NCBI GenBank assembly: GCA_013397075.1
Contig: VWZS01008822.1
Coordinates: forward strand, 434,001 to 498,000
Source of the DNA: Rhabdornis inornatus
Lineage: Eukaryota > Chordata > Aves > Passeriformes > Rhabdornithidae
Direction of reading: 5' to 3'
Length of the DNA stretch: 64,000 nt
Below the pieces are notes generated by a model that saw only the letters and a list, made by a program, of their open reading frames with translations, had not been told where the DNA came from and searched no databases. The translations under genes were made by a program, and so were the position numbers. This document shows, one piece after another, positions 1 to 13,200 of the stretch. Within the stretch, counting starts at the first letter, position 1; every line of letters starts with the position of its first letter.

Positions 1-1079
1 TGTTGGCTTCCTGGGGTGGGTTGGGCTGGAGGAAATGGCAACACCTGTGTGGTGTCACCATGACAGAGCAGTGGGGTGAATTTCAGGCAAATTGCCATCC
101 CTGATCCTCCAACACTGACACCTCTTTTTTTTGGGAGAGACTCAAAGCTTGTTCAGGGGAGGCCTCGGACACACTTAATGCTGCTTCTCCCAGAACTCAG
201 CAGTTCTGTGGCTTGGTTGAGGGTCAAGGCTTGCCAGCAGCTGGAGTAGCCAGGGGATAATATGCCCCTCTTTGTGCATGTTTTTATATGTATATTTATG
301 TGTATCTTCATCCCATAGTGGATATCACTGTGATGCATTTGGCAACCAAGAGAGGGTGAGGGTTTATGCAGATGCTGAGAGAGAAGAAAGCACTGTTAGA
401 CTGAAGAAGAATAGGCAATAGCAATTTTGAAGAAAAACAATAACAATTTTAACAGTAGCTGACATTCTGTTTGGAAAGACAGCAGGAATATTTGTTATCT
501 TTTCTGCCAGAGTGGCCCAGTTCTGATTTATTGATATTATCTTGAAGATGACAGAAAACCATATTAATCTACTTGAAGTGAAAACCTGGGCTTTGAGAAC
601 AGCCTTTGACACTTTCTGAGGGGCGAAGTGATTGAAATCAATCATATTTTATAACTCACAGCAGTTTCTGTAAGCAACTCAAAGATCCAGCTGCCCCACT
701 AGTACCAGGTTTCCATCAGTGGCTGCAATCCAGCTGTCAGAAACAGCTTCTCAGTTCAAGTTATCCTTGCTGTAATAGTGGCAAATGGATAGAACCATAT
801 AACCTCTCCACACAAATGTCTGGCCAGATGTGCAGTATTGTGAAGATGCAGATCTGACTGAAGACTAAACAGAATTTTTCATCCCCAGGCCAAGGCATAC
901 AAGAAGGTACTCCTGGCACGTGAAGGGCGAGCTAGAGGAAGGAGAAAAGACTGAGTTATGAAGGCTGCAAGTGGAATGGGAAGCAACAGTCCAAACAACA
1001 TAGCCATGGAGTAATGTTTTTGTGGAAGGAGCCTCTGGAGTTCACCCACCTCTCAAAGAGGCCCAGCTTCAAAGTAAGA
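1..1079. other. intergenic, no gene recognised
   Basis: This is downstream of SIPA1L1. The short ORFs have no recognisable family signature, and I see no repeat family that I can name. Confidence 0.5.
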
Positions 1080-1130
1080 GCAGGTTGCTTAGAGCCTTGA
1101 CAAGCTGACCTCTGAACATCTCAGTTCAAC
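1080..1130 (-). mobile_element. CR1 LINE fragment, antisense, 3' portion
   Basis: The stretch caggttgcttagagccttg followed by ctctgaacatctcag resembles the reverse complement of the CR1 3' region (the 'caggttgctcagagcc...cttgaacacctccag' pattern). It is probably the other half of the antisense copy that resumes at about 1,600, split by the sense copy between them. Boundaries are approximate. Confidence 0.5.
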
Positions 1131-1595
1131 ATGCCAATTGGCACAACAGAAGGAAGGGATGCCATCCAGAGGGACCTGGACAAGCTTGAGAAGTGGGTCC
1201 ACATAAACTTATGAGATTCCACCAGTCCAGGTGTAAGATACCGTGTCTGGGTAGACACAGCCCCAGATGTAGTACAGAGGGGGAGAAGAACCCATTGAGA
1301 GCAGCTCTGTGGAGAAGGACTTGGGGACTTTTGTGGATGAAAAGCTGGACATGAGCCAAGAGTGTGCACCCACAGTCCATCCTGGACTGAAACAAAAGCA
1401 GCATGGACAGCAGGTTGAGGTAGGGAATTCTGATCCTCTTCTCCGCTCTGGTGAGACCCCACCTGAAGTGCTGGAGCCAGCTCTGGGGTCTGCAGCACAA
1501 AAAAGAACATGGACCTGTTGGAGACGGTTCAGAGGAGGGCCATAAAGATGATCACAAAGGTCTCTTCCAACCCAAGCCATTCTATGAATTCCACC
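1131..1595 (+). mobile_element. CR1 LINE fragment, sense, 3' end
   Basis: Several stretches follow the avian CR1 3' end in order: gggatgccatccagagggac, ctggacaagcttgag, attgagagcagctctg, gagaaggacttggggac, gatgaaaagctggacatgag, gtgagaccccacctgaag, ccagctctggggtctgcagc, agaggagggccataaagatg and cttccaacccaagccattct. Short deletions and no intact ORF mark it as a dead, 5'-truncated copy. It ends with the CR1-type ttctatga tail near 1,590. The ORFs of about 125 residues on the other strand are shadows of this repeat. Confidence 0.85.
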
Positions 1596-1599
1596 AGAG

Positions 1600-2110
1600 A
1601 AGGAGGTCCAGTCACCTCAAGGGGCAACATGTTGCAGTGACCAAATACTGTCACTGCAATTCTTTTCATGACACTTAACCCAAATGTCCCTTGTTGCATC
1701 TTGTGATGATTGCATCTTGTCAAAAGTCTGGTTCTTCCTTCTGTATAATCCCCCATGGGACCCTGTAGTTATTTCTCCGTCTTAACTGCTCTTACCCAGG
1801 CTGCACAAGCCCATCACTCATCTCTTTTAGCCTCTCCTCATTTCTTATGTTCTCCAGCCCCTTAATTGTCTTCATAGTCATCTTCTGGCCTTGTCCCACT
1901 CCGTCCAAAAACTGGACACTGCTTCTTATGTGGCCTCAAAAGTGCCAAACAGAAATGTTCTCCTGAGCTGCTGCTCTTGCCCAGGGTGTGGTTGCCCTCC
2001 ATCTCTGCTGTGAGCTCCTGCTGGCTGCTGGGCAGCCTGTGCCCATGGGGTCCCCAGTCCTTTTTCACAGAGAGGCTCCTGAGGCAGTTGGGCTCCAGCC
2101 TTTTGTATGA
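1600..2110 (-). mobile_element. CR1 LINE fragment, antisense
   Basis: Reading the plus strand, ggggcaacatgttgcagtg, then cccaggctgcacaagccc, cctctcctcatttcttatg, ctccagccccttaattgtc, ccgtccaaaaactggacac and ggtgtggttgccctcc follow the reverse-complement CR1 order. The copy is diverged. Together with 1,080-1,130 it looks like an older antisense element interrupted by the sense copy. The far boundary is approximate. Confidence 0.65.
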
Positions 2111-2647
2111 GATTGTTCTGTTCTACGTGCATTTCTGTGTTGGTCTTCATAAGGCTTTTTCAGTCCATTTTCTTTGATAGTTGAAGTCCCTCTGAATGAC
2201 AGTCCTAAAGTCCAAGCAGGTGATCTCTCCCCACAACCATAATTTGCTGTCATTCACATTTCTTCCAGTTTCTATTTTCCTCCATGTTAGTCTTTTACTT
2301 GGTTAGTTATTGCATATGAAGTTGGACAAAATGACTGACAGAATGTGCAAATGTATCTCAGCATCACATGTTTTCCCTGCAAAGTAGCATCCCCATTTGT
2401 ATGTCTGGCAGCACTGCCTGTGCAATTCCCTTCTGATTTATTAACACTATCAGCAGGAGACATTAAAAATCCCTAAGAAATACAAAAACCAAGACAGTTG
2501 TCTCAGCAGGTACCAACCTCACATGCAATGCACATACTCTCCTCTAATGCTAAAGACAAAAAGTGGCTGATTATTAGTTCTTATAAACTTATTTGCATAT
2601 AGATGCACAGACATCCCACTCAAGAGACTCAAAGGACAACATTTTTG

Positions 2648-2677
2648 TTTATCATGGGTCCAAGGACCCATGATAAA
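2648..2677. repeat. perfect 14-bp inverted repeat, 2-nt loop
   Basis: The arms TTTATCATGGGTCC and GGACCCATGATAAA are exact complements separated by AA. No gene is adjacent, and I see no terminator or miRNA context. Confidence 0.9.
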
Positions 2678-2710
2678 AAACCATCTTCAAAAAACAGAAA
2701 ACCATCTTCA
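2677..2710. repeat. direct repeat of 13 bp, 21-bp period
   Basis: The word aaaaccatcttca occurs at 2,677-2,689 and 2,698-2,710, right after the hairpin. It is a short duplication. Confidence 0.85.
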
Positions 2711-5700
2711 GCATTGCCTCCCTTCCAAAACCCAGGGGTTCTCTAAAGCATTCAGTTCCACATGACACAGGGTCCCACACTTCCACTGGGGCCATTAATC
2801 AGTGCTTCGCTAGCATGGTGGCAGTGAAAGATGAAAAGTGCCAATTAGTGCTAGGTGGGATACAAGCTCCTGCCCACCACTGCAGGGACTAGGGCTCCAT
2901 TCCTGCTTGCCTGTTTAAAAATTTGACTTGTTTTACCCATTTGCACAACACGTGTCTTGCAGGGTGCGCTGATGGGGCTGACAGCAATCTGAGCTGTCTG
3001 CTGTCAGACATACAGCCACAGCCTGAGCTGATGGATCTGGTACTGTACCTCTGACCCCTTCTGTCAGCAAAAAGTGGCAAGGACAGCATCATGGTAAATC
3101 CAGGAGGTTAACAGAGAGATAAAACACCACGTGTGTATGGCAGCTCTTTACTGTGTACACTTACCATGTCTTTGCTTATGAAGTGCAAAGCACGCAGGTA
3201 CCAAGCACAAACATCTTGTTATTTCCATAATCTTCTTCTTATAAAAAATACATCTGATTTATATTAGGCTGAAATCAGACACTTCAAGGAATTAATTTTA
3301 AGTCCACACTTTTCTCTGAATCAGTTTTGATTGAGCAAAGGCTCTTATGCCAGGTCTTCACCCTGGGTATGCAAGGAGGAATGCAGGAGTATGGGAATGA
3401 AAGCCTCCCCATGCCTGGGGTGGTGCACTTTCTGCAGCCAGTGGGGTACAACACAACCATCTCATCAATTGTGTCCACTTGGCTGGCATTGAGGCGGCAC
3501 ACTGGAATATCAAAGTACTTGGATCAGGAGAAGGTACATGCAGGGATGCGAGGAAAGTAACAAAAGCGTCAGCATGCTGCTGCAGCTGCCACAGTGCAAA
3601 CCTCAGCCAGCTCATATGCACATGCCAGCCTGCTCACATACTCAGCCTGAGAGCTCCTCTGAGTGACACCCGTGTAATTACTTAATTAGTCAATAAAATT
3701 ATACATTAGTTGTTGTCTTTTGGTCACCAGTCATCATGTGGAGATATATTTACCCAATACCACTAGAAAGATACACCCAGAAGCCTTGACCCCACCCTGC
3801 TGACTGCTGACCTCAGCAGAGATCAGGTTTAGGTACTGCTGCATACCTGTGTGACCAGCTGTTCTGCGTTTTGAGAATGGTTGAACCAATCCAGACCTTT
3901 GCTTTGAGGAGATACTTGGTCTAGACATAGGTCTGTTTTTCTTAGGCAAACTGGATACCATTTTCCTTCTGGAAAAGTTGGGCCCAGCCCTTTATTTCTC
4001 ATTATGTTGGCAAAGGGATGCCAGAACTTCTTCATTTTCCATCAGCAGGAGTTTGGCAGAGTGGAGTTGATCCTCCACTTGCCAAGTGCTCCCTTTCCCA
4101 CCTGCACAGGAGTGTCAGCTCCACAGTTGATGACCCTAGGAACTTCTTAAAAGAAGAGAAAAAACTGATTACTTTTTTGTCCTGGTGCCTCACAATTGAA
4201 GCTGCAGTAACTAAACATTTTAATACTTCCCATTATCTTTGCCTTGAAGAATGTTGTAATATTCCATATCTGTTTTAATTTGGATAGGAACATGCTCCTG
4301 GAATGCAATGCTTCTCATGCTCTAATGTGCTCACTCAACTGCAATATTCAGAGAACTCAGTAATAGCAGCAATGTATAACCCTAATACAAACTACATAGT
4401 GGAAGGGTAATCTAAATTGTGTTTCTGAACACATTCTTCATTAAATTCAGGTAGTACCAAAAATAATCCTTGGCTTGCTGCAAAATAGCCAGCCTAGAAC
4501 GTGGCCTTATGAGTTTTGAGTTCCTTTTATCAATACCATGAGTAAACAGGAATTTGTTGGTCTTTCCAGAAGAGCAATGGTTATCATCTGTGCTCTGTAT
4601 TTTCCGATGAATTTATTACACCCAAGGTAGCATTTTTAGTATATGACTCAATCTTTTTTTCCATTAATTTGTTTCTGTCTCATCAAATGGACTTGATCAT
4701 ATTATTTATGGCTCAAATCCAGACAGTTTTCAGTGTGTATTACATGGACTTGGTACACATGTACCAAGTAATTAAGTAATTGCTGTGGATGGAGCATGCC
4801 TTCAAGCGTCATGCTTGGAGCACTTCTGCCCACTTTGCAAGCCTCATCACACATCAGCATGCTTTGTCCTACCACAATCAGAAATTGAAGATACCTGTAC
4901 AAATTTGGAAAAGACATGGCTGTATCATGTCAGCTTGTAAGAACAGCAGAGGCTTAAACTGACCACAGCTCACTGGGTCCAAGGCAGGAGAAAATCTTTG
5001 GCCCTGTTTGACACCAGAGGACAAATGTGGCAGCTATTGGACTTCATTTGAGTCTCACCATTTATGAATCAGCTCTCTCTCCCTGAGGAGAGCCAGGTCT
5101 GGTCAGCCTGCAAAGGAAGAGCAACACAAGTGACTCATAAGAGATGATTCACTCATGCTGAGAATACAGATATCCTGATGGAGGTGCTGCAAGTGCTGTA
5201 CTGTGGAAAGCCTTTAGTTCACTAGAGGTTGTTGTCTGGATGCTTCTAAAGAGAAAAGCCAGACCTTACAGTGCATCTTTATCTACAGTGTTTTCTGCCT
5301 CTGTAATCCGGGATAGGATTGAATCAGAGCCAAAGCACAGCTGATCTCGTACCTGTTTATGTTGTGTTCACCACTTCACTCCTGGAAATAAAGCAAGGAT
5401 CCCTTAGCCAGACACACTTTTTCTCACATGTCAAATTTTGTGCGTCCATTACATCAAGTGGCAAAGCAGCATGGCCACCAGTGCTCTGAAAACAGTCTCT
5501 TGCTTTTTATTTTGGGGTGTTTCTAAGATGGTGTATTTAAATTAGTGTGAATCTTAATATTTTATAACCCCTACTTGGACCCCTGTTTCAAACACCACTC
5601 CAAATCCTACACTCTGCCCTTCCCTCTTTTACAAAGGGACAATTGAGAAGATCCTGTACGAGCTAAAACTTACTGAGTTTCCCGGTGAGGCATTCCTGTA

Positions 5701-7215
5701 CAGCAAAAGACCTAGTCCCTGGATTCTGGCGAAACTGAGAAGCACGGAGGGAGAAGGTGGATAAGTCCCCATAAATAAAAAAATAATGTTCTGAATCAGT
5801 GAAAGCAGAAAAATAAGGCCTTTAAATTTATTGAGGTGCATGATAAATTGTACCCGTAGGGCACTCATGTTGATTATTGCTATTATCTCACTGGTATCCC
5901 TTTAGGTATTGAATAGGAAGTTACTTGAGACATGATTATTTCTGAAGTTATCCTGCTAGTTTCATCCACTTTACCATACTGCATGCTGTCTAGTCATCTT
6001 GAACACAGGTGTTTGTGTTGTACCACAGAGTCATTAAAAATCAAACAAAAATACAGAGCCTGTCCTTAGCTACGTTATTTCTGCACTTTTACCTGGCCAG
6101 CCTCTGTACTGCAGGAGGCAAAAGTCCTGGGGCCAAACCATGTGTGACTAGACTGCAACGTACCCCCATCTTCAATGGGACAGAACCAACATTTTCAAGC
6201 AGAAGAGTGTTCAAACAAATTTTTCCACCAGACAGCAGTGAGCCCATGTGCCTCTGTAGGGCTGGGCTCCTGTGATCAGAGGCAGAGTGGTGCTTTCCAG
6301 AGCAGCCCATGGACAGCAGGGTCCCTCTGCAGCAAGATCTGCTGCCTCTGGAAGGCAGCCCAAATGCCCAAACCACAACCCAGCTGCCTGGAAGGTTTGA
6401 GAGGTGTGGGCAGGGTTTAGCTCTCTCTCCATCATTCACCACCCCTAGCACCTGCAGGCGCTGAAACCTTCACCTAGCAATGGCCATGTTCCCTTATTAT
6501 TTTGGGATGCTGCCAACTTTGGAGAAGGTTAATGAAGGAAAACAACATCTGTAGCAGTTTATAAGTGAGCTAATTCTAGAACAGACTGTTGTGGGTGAAG
6601 ATAGGGTATATCTGTAGATCAACATCTCTCCAGATGCCAAATTCTAACCATCTGCTATGGGCAATTACAGAAAAAGAAATCCTTAAAAAAATATAATCTC
6701 TTTTATAGGAAAACTGCAGCAGCCCAGCTATATAGTTAGGTATCAGCAATCCCCAAGCTGTACTATTTATAGAGAGGAAAATGTAGAGAAAAGCACCACA
6801 CTGAACTCTTGCTTTACTTGAGTTCCTGTGTTTCCAGTACCAGCAGAAAAATGATATGAAAACCTGTTAGTAAGAAGTTACTTGGATATTTATTTTAAAA
6901 ATAAATGCAAGTCAAACTAGTGAAGGTGCTGTCTTTGCTGCCATACAGACATTATTCCGGGACATTGCCATGTAGATTTGAATCTTTCTTACTGCAGCCC
7001 ACTGGCTTTTCTCAATAAAATTTTTTTTAAGTTACCTTCATGCCTGTGCATTAACTGCTGGGTAGCAATCCACACAAACCCTATACAGGCAGCATCCCTA
7101 TGTAGGTTCTGGAAAAAACCTCAGGTGTTCTACAGGGCTATCCCTGTTGCATGTCTGAGGCCAGACATCACAGTGCTGAACTAGAAAACTCAAGAGGAGT
7201 TCTTCAGGCTGGCAG

Positions 7216-7271
7216 TGAAGAAGCCAAAAAAAGAAAAGAGAAGCAAAACAAAGAAAAAAAGAAAATGAAAA
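7216..7271 (+). repeat. A/G-rich low-complexity tract
   Basis: A run of aaaaaaagaaaagagaagc-type purine sequence covers about 55 nt, with almost no pyrimidines. It is simple low-complexity DNA. Confidence 0.8.
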
Positions 7272-8849
7272 TATTCTTGTGAACTCTACATCACTGAGCA
7301 TTTAACAGTGTTTTGAGTAAGGGCTCCTATGACATTTGGGGCAAATAAATCTTTCTTCCTATTCCCCACAACACATACAAGCACACACTTTAAGACACTG
7401 GGCAGTATTTTCTCTTGTCAGATCGCACTGAAGATTAAAACAAGCATCTTTACTAATATATTATTACTGCCATTATTCAAGCAATTCCCTCTTTAGAAGT
7501 TATGAAACATGGGTAATAAATAGAATCTGAATAAGCACATATTTTCTTTGTTATGTTAATAGCCTGGCTGAAGTCCATCAGAACAGTCTTATGTGTGTGA
7601 CTGATTGCTTTGTTCCAAACCTCTGCATACTTTATACAAATGGGCTCAAAATGGGCACTTTGCTCTAACCTGTTCATTTGGTGCTACCTCAGCCAGGAGA
7701 AGAGCCCAATCTGAAAACTGTTTTTTAAACCAAGACATTCTTACGCTAATGGAAATAAATCCATAACTGGCAACTGGGAAAAAAAATATCCTAGCAATAG
7801 GCAACAGGAGGACTGTCTTTGGGCTTCTCTTATAAAATCACATATTACTTAAGTTTATCAAAGTCCAATCCATGGACAAGAGATCATTCATATTGATGAG
7901 CCATTTACTCTAGTAAGTCCTAGTTTCTGGGATGTGAAAACTTGATCAGACAATGAAAACACAGTTAAAGCACAAGCTAAAGCAATGGGTGTAATTCCTA
8001 GAGGTGACTAGGAATTTGGCCACTAAATTCTTTCAAGGTATGCCCACAACCTTGGTTTAGAAAAAGTGCTGTAAGTAAAGTTTCCTCCAAGATTCCTGGC
8101 ATTTTTGGCCTGATTTGAATAATATAACATTAAGAATATTCTCAGTTTCTCTGTCTCCCATTTTGGTGTCCTTCCATTTTAGCCTCTCCCCTCATCATCA
8201 TTCAGGTCTATGACCATATTTTGTCAGAGCTCAAGCTCTTAAGAACCTGGCAAAAGACCATCATGAACATTTTTTCCCAAGAAGGAGCTGGACAGGCCAT
8301 ATAGCTGAGTCTTGTGTGATGTTCAAACACCTGGAATTAGAGGAGAAGTAAATGGCCAAAAAATATAACTGCTCTCCAGTCTTTGAAAATTTCCAGGAGG
8401 AAGTGAGATCATTTCCTGAAGTGTTTAAATGGCAAGGTCTTTTAATCCACAAAGTAATCCTGTGAGCCCTGGCAATTTGCTTTGGAATTTGCTTTGCTTT
8501 CATGAGCTGATTGCATCCAGCAGGATTAGTAAGTGAAGCTACCCCAGATAATCTCTCCTGCCACATGTGATGTTCACCTCTCGACATGCAATGAACTACT
8601 ATGAACACCTTATCAGAGCCTTCAGTTCCCACTGCTATGTGAATTCAGGCTGGTAAGCTCACCATCAGCCTTCACTTCTGTTTTGTTTTACTGACCCAGA
8701 GCCTGTGAAAGCCTCCCCAGTGCCTGTCCTGACACAGCAGCACTGCACATAGTCACACAGGACATGTGGAGCTAGAGCAGACAGAGTAGGAATTCCCTCA
8801 CTCTGTGCAATGATCACATTTCATGTCTGAACTGGACAAGCACATTTGG

Positions 8850-8878
8850 GGCTAAAAGCTGTAAATCAGCTTTTAGCC
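8850..8878. repeat. perfect 12-bp inverted repeat, 5-nt loop
   Basis: The arms GGCTAAAAGCTG and CAGCTTTTAGCC are exact complements with the loop TAAAT. Confidence 0.9.
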
Positions 8879-10232
8879 TCTCTTTCAAGACTGACAACGT
8901 AAGTGGCCACTATCATCACTTTTGATATTGATACCTGGTAGAGGCATTTTGAAGTACCTAGTTGTGCCATGAAAACATATTGCCTCACCATATCTAGGCC
9001 ACCAAAACCCCTCCTGCTTTCTTTACTCCCTACAGCTCAGGGAGGAGTACGGGAGTGAGTCAGGGAGGAGGAGGCAGAACTGTTGCTCTAGGAACCTAAG
9101 GCACAACCAAACTCCTTGAAATCCTTCTCTTTCCCTGTCCTTTACTTTATTCTCAAGCCAGGAGTAGTTACTGTCTTTTTGAGCACAATATTAAGTCATC
9201 AAAGGTGTTGTGTCTGCCAAATTGTTCACTGAAGAGGGAGTTCCTTTGGGTGATGCTCCTCTGAAGCTATTGTCTCCTCAAAGCACAATGCTGACACTAC
9301 ACCAAGTAACCAAATAAGAGAACTAGTTCCCAAGGATCTGCAGGTTGTGAAATCTGACTCTGTTTTTGCATCCCTGTGTAAATCAACAATAATGCCTGTG
9401 TGACCTTAGATCCCAGCTCCCAAGTGGAGACATTCCTCCTCAGCTCCTAAGAACAGGCACAAACCCTTCAGCTATAAAAGTGCAAACCATTTGATGAATT
9501 TTCCCATACAAAAGTTTCAGAAGACAAAAATACAGACCTGTAGTTTCCCTTTGGGGCTGGACAGATCCCATGTGTCCAAGGGAGGCACCTGGAAGCAACA
9601 AGAGAGAAGGGTGAGCCCATGTGAGACTTTTCACCCAAAGCAAATGCTGTCTGCTGTGCCAAAATTGCTGTTTCACCTGCCACATCCTGCCTGCCCTTTT
9701 CTTCTTTCAAGATCCCAGGCTGGAGCTGGCAGAGACAAGTGAAACTCTCTGTCTGAGCTATCCTGTGGGTGAGAAGCTTTCTTCAAGGAAGTTACCCTAC
9801 TCAGGTAATCTGGCAGTCCATAAATCACAAGACTAATGTTCATTGTAAATTAAAGCAGAATCAGCCAGGCAGAAAACTCCAGTGACTATAACATTTAACG
9901 CAATATAAATAGGAGTAGTTGCTTTGTACAACATGAAATAACCAAGAAACAATGGGACGTCTCTTACATTGTGGCTGCAAAGACTCCTTTCATGCACCTG
10001 AAGAAAGTAATAGCATGATTTATTTAATGATCAATGCTTAGGCTTCAAAGGCAAAAATCAGCTTCTTCTTCTTGGCTGATCTCAGGTGAAATTGAGTTTG
10101 TTGTTCAGCTCCTGCACTAGAGAGGGAACAAAGCTTTATACATTGTTCATCTTTTATCACCATGGAAAAAAAAAAATAAACAGATTTCCATATAACTTTT
10201 CCCTGGCTCCAATTCACATCAAAGTGCCACTG

Positions 10233-10248
10233 AACCTGTTAACAGGTT
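10233..10248. repeat. 16-bp perfect palindrome
   Basis: AACCTGTTAACAGGTT is its own reverse complement. TGAACCT begins two bases before it and AGGTTCA lies two bases after it. Confidence 0.9.
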
Positions 10249-13200
10249 GAGGTTCAATGACAGACCAATGGAACCATCCAAATCTGACCCAGGATTTCTC
10301 CAGGGTCAAGAGAGAGACCTAAAGCTCAGGCTTGGAGCAGGCTGTCAACAGAATATATGATGGGGATGGCGGTGACTCTGGCCTGCACGATGGTCTCCCC
10401 CCCTCCTGCTCAGTTTAATACAATTCTTCCCCTCGGTTCTGGCTGTCCAGGGCTCTGGCACAGGCAGAGAAAATATTGAGACAATACTCATTTGAAGACC
10501 ATCACTACCCCAGCTGTCTGCAGCTTCAAGCATCAGAAATCAGCTGTTGAGGAAACAGGTATAGCTCTGGGAACAAACTGGATGTCTGGTATTAATGAGT
10601 CATGTCATTGCTTTTTTATTCTTGAAACAAAAATTGGTGTGCTTTTCTGCACAGTGATGGGGCTTGTGTCACATCTGGATAAGACAATCTGCATTTTGGG
10701 CGCTCCATAGCCTGCTCCATCTGGGATGGGAAGCCACATGGGACCCCCAACAGGGAGGCTGTTGTGTAAAAACACATCAGGCCAGAACTCCAGAAGGAAA
10801 AACTGAGAAGACTCTGTCACTCCCATTGTCTCCCAGTTGTATAGCTGTACTTGCATTCCCCCAGCATTTACCTTCTATTTTTAAAAAAGCTCTGGACACT
10901 CAAGTCAACTGCCTTTGAAGCTCCCCTGACCTTCCCATGTGTGCACAATTCTTGCTAGTGCCTTAAACTATGAAATCAACATCAGCTCAGTAAAAAAACA
11001 GATGAACACCCTACAAACAGGCAAAATGGAGGCAGAGCATTTTCACTGCAGAACACCCAGAGAAGAGGTAACCTTGACTCTGTGCTGAGGAATCTGCTTT
11101 CATTGCCTGTCAGTGGCTCTATGGGTTTTATACCAGCTGCCAGCTTGAACCTCTGTCTAAAGAGCTGATGTTATTTATGAAGGACCTCAAAGTCACAGCA
11201 AACAGGAAGGCACCCAACTCCACTACAGCCAGTGGGGGTTAGATAAGGAGGAGCTCAGAGCTCAAATGCCCTTGCTGTATTAGGTGCAATGAGGCTTCAT
11301 GCAACTCCTCAGGATCAGCACGGAGCCTCTCATATCTGTTAGCTGACAAATGTGAAAGACTTACTTGTCTGGGGCCACTTGGACTGTGTGGCTGCAAATG
11401 CAGCACTGGGACTGCAGGGGACCCTGCACCCTCCCACAATATAGTAATTGGAGAGGTGGAGATGGTACCTCAGTAAATCTGATAATTTACAGATTCACAG
11501 AGCAGAGTTGTTTTTTTTCTCCTTACTTGCACTCTTCTTTATCTTTGAGTGCCATATTTCCCTCAGCAGTGGTGCAGCTTACTCCTAGACTGTCAATGAG
11601 CTCTTCTTAAGGCCTCAGGAGATGAAGTCACTCTCTGAAATCATACACTCTCTAAATCTAAAAGGACATTCGATATATTGCTAGGGATTATTAGAAAATA
11701 TACATGTCTAGTCCCAAATCTAGCCTTGGAAAACTCTTGTATTCCTTCCCTAAAAGATTGGAACCCAATATAGACTAGAAGTCAGGTACAGTGTGGCTCC
11801 TCATTCTCAAAACATGTCTCCTCTACCATGAGACTTGCAGAGTGAATTTGTACTTAACAACAAAATGGGTGGGGGCGGGGGAGGACGGTGCATGTTTCTG
11901 CACCAGAAACCCAAAATATCGCATTCAGACTTCAGCTGGTTTGGTTTTCTCCTGCAGCAGTGCCTGAAACAGCTTTCTGAAAATGGGAAATGGATGTTTT
12001 CTCAGACATAATCAAAGAAACTCATGATTTCATAGAGACACTGTGACTGTGGCTGTCATCTGTGTGCAATGAGGCAAGCAAGAGAAACACCGTGTCTTTT
12101 GCTACTTTTGCTTTCAGTGTGTCAACACATTCACCCATCTGTACCTTACATCATCCTGTTTATATTGGCTCAAACACAATTATTTAGAAAATCTGTGGAA
12201 AAATTGTGTGACCAAAAAGCTGAGATGTGGTATAATCCTAATAACTTTTCAGTAACAGCACAGAGCTCTTATCACAATCTCTCCTCGCATTTGATTTTGC
12301 CACTAAATCCCTCATGCTCGCTCAGGCTAGTTATCCTTATAGGCTGGAGGTCAGGTTGCATCCAGAATGGAAGATTCTTCTCTGATAGCATGTCCAATAT
12401 GAGGGAGATTCCCTGCCTTCAGCAAGTCTTTTAAATGAGATTATTGATTTCATTTTGCAAGCGAATCAAAGTAGATCACCTGACCAAGAGTGCTGGGATT
12501 TCATTTGAGGGGTAAGGACAAAAGGTGAAAGTTTTTCCGTGAAGTGGTGAGCAGAACAAGCAAAGAAAGACTCCTCCAGTTTTGAAACTCTCAACTCTGC
12601 TCTGGACATTTTTGGAGAAAACCAAGAGTAACAGAGCCCCATGTTCTTTTAGCAGCTCATTAGTTGCTTAAAATGATGTAAGTTTTCCCTTAAGACATTC
12701 ACCTAATATTAGGTTCCTTTCCCTACATTGGTTATCAGATCTAGGCACTGAGATGTGTAAGTTCAAAATGGCCTTCATCTCTGAAATGGTGAAGAACATG
12801 AGACGAAGGTGAAATTATATGAAATACAGGATAGTGCCAAAAGATTCTCCTGTGAGGTTTGACATATAAATTCATGCATCCCCTTATAAACCTGGCTCTG
12901 CTACTGGAGAAACACTCATAAAACAAGAAATATTTTATAGGCTACAAGTAGTCTTGCAATAAGCAACTCATTTTGGAGAAACAAATATGGTCTCTTCACA
13001 GGGAATTTCATATACATTGTTTCCATAATTGCTGTTGGATTATGGATCATTTATGCCTGGCACCAGTACATTCACCTGTGGGGTAATGGGCTCTATCAGC
13101 AAAAACAAAGATTCTCTGCCCTCTGTTTTCTGGAGGGAATGACAGAACTCAGGCTCCACAAAGCTGGGCAAGATTTCCTGCCACAGCACCCCTTTACATC

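Noticed and set aside
1121..1580. ORFs of 123-129 residues on the minus strand
   Set aside because: They fall on a sense-oriented CR1 fragment and are antisense shadows of a dead repeat.
4750..4769. 8-bp inverted repeat CTTGGTAC/GTACCAAG with a 4-nt loop
   Set aside because: It is short enough to be expected by chance in 64 kb.
6089..6451. 120-residue minus-strand ORF in intergenic DNA
   Set aside because: It has low-information composition, no recognisable domain, no splice context and competing ORFs of similar length on the other strand.
7995..8018. 9-bp inverted repeat AATTCCTAG/CTAGGAATT
   Set aside because: It is short and has a 6-nt loop, so it is not distinguishable from chance.
8261..8632. 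123-residue minus-strand ORF
   Set aside because: I recognise no motif, and chance length is plausible for AT-moderate intergenic DNA.
12069..12434. 121-residue plus-strand ORF with a hydrophobic start (LLLLLLSVC)
   Set aside because: The start resembles a signal peptide, but the rest is low-complexity without cysteine spacing or family features, and there are no exon or promoter signs.
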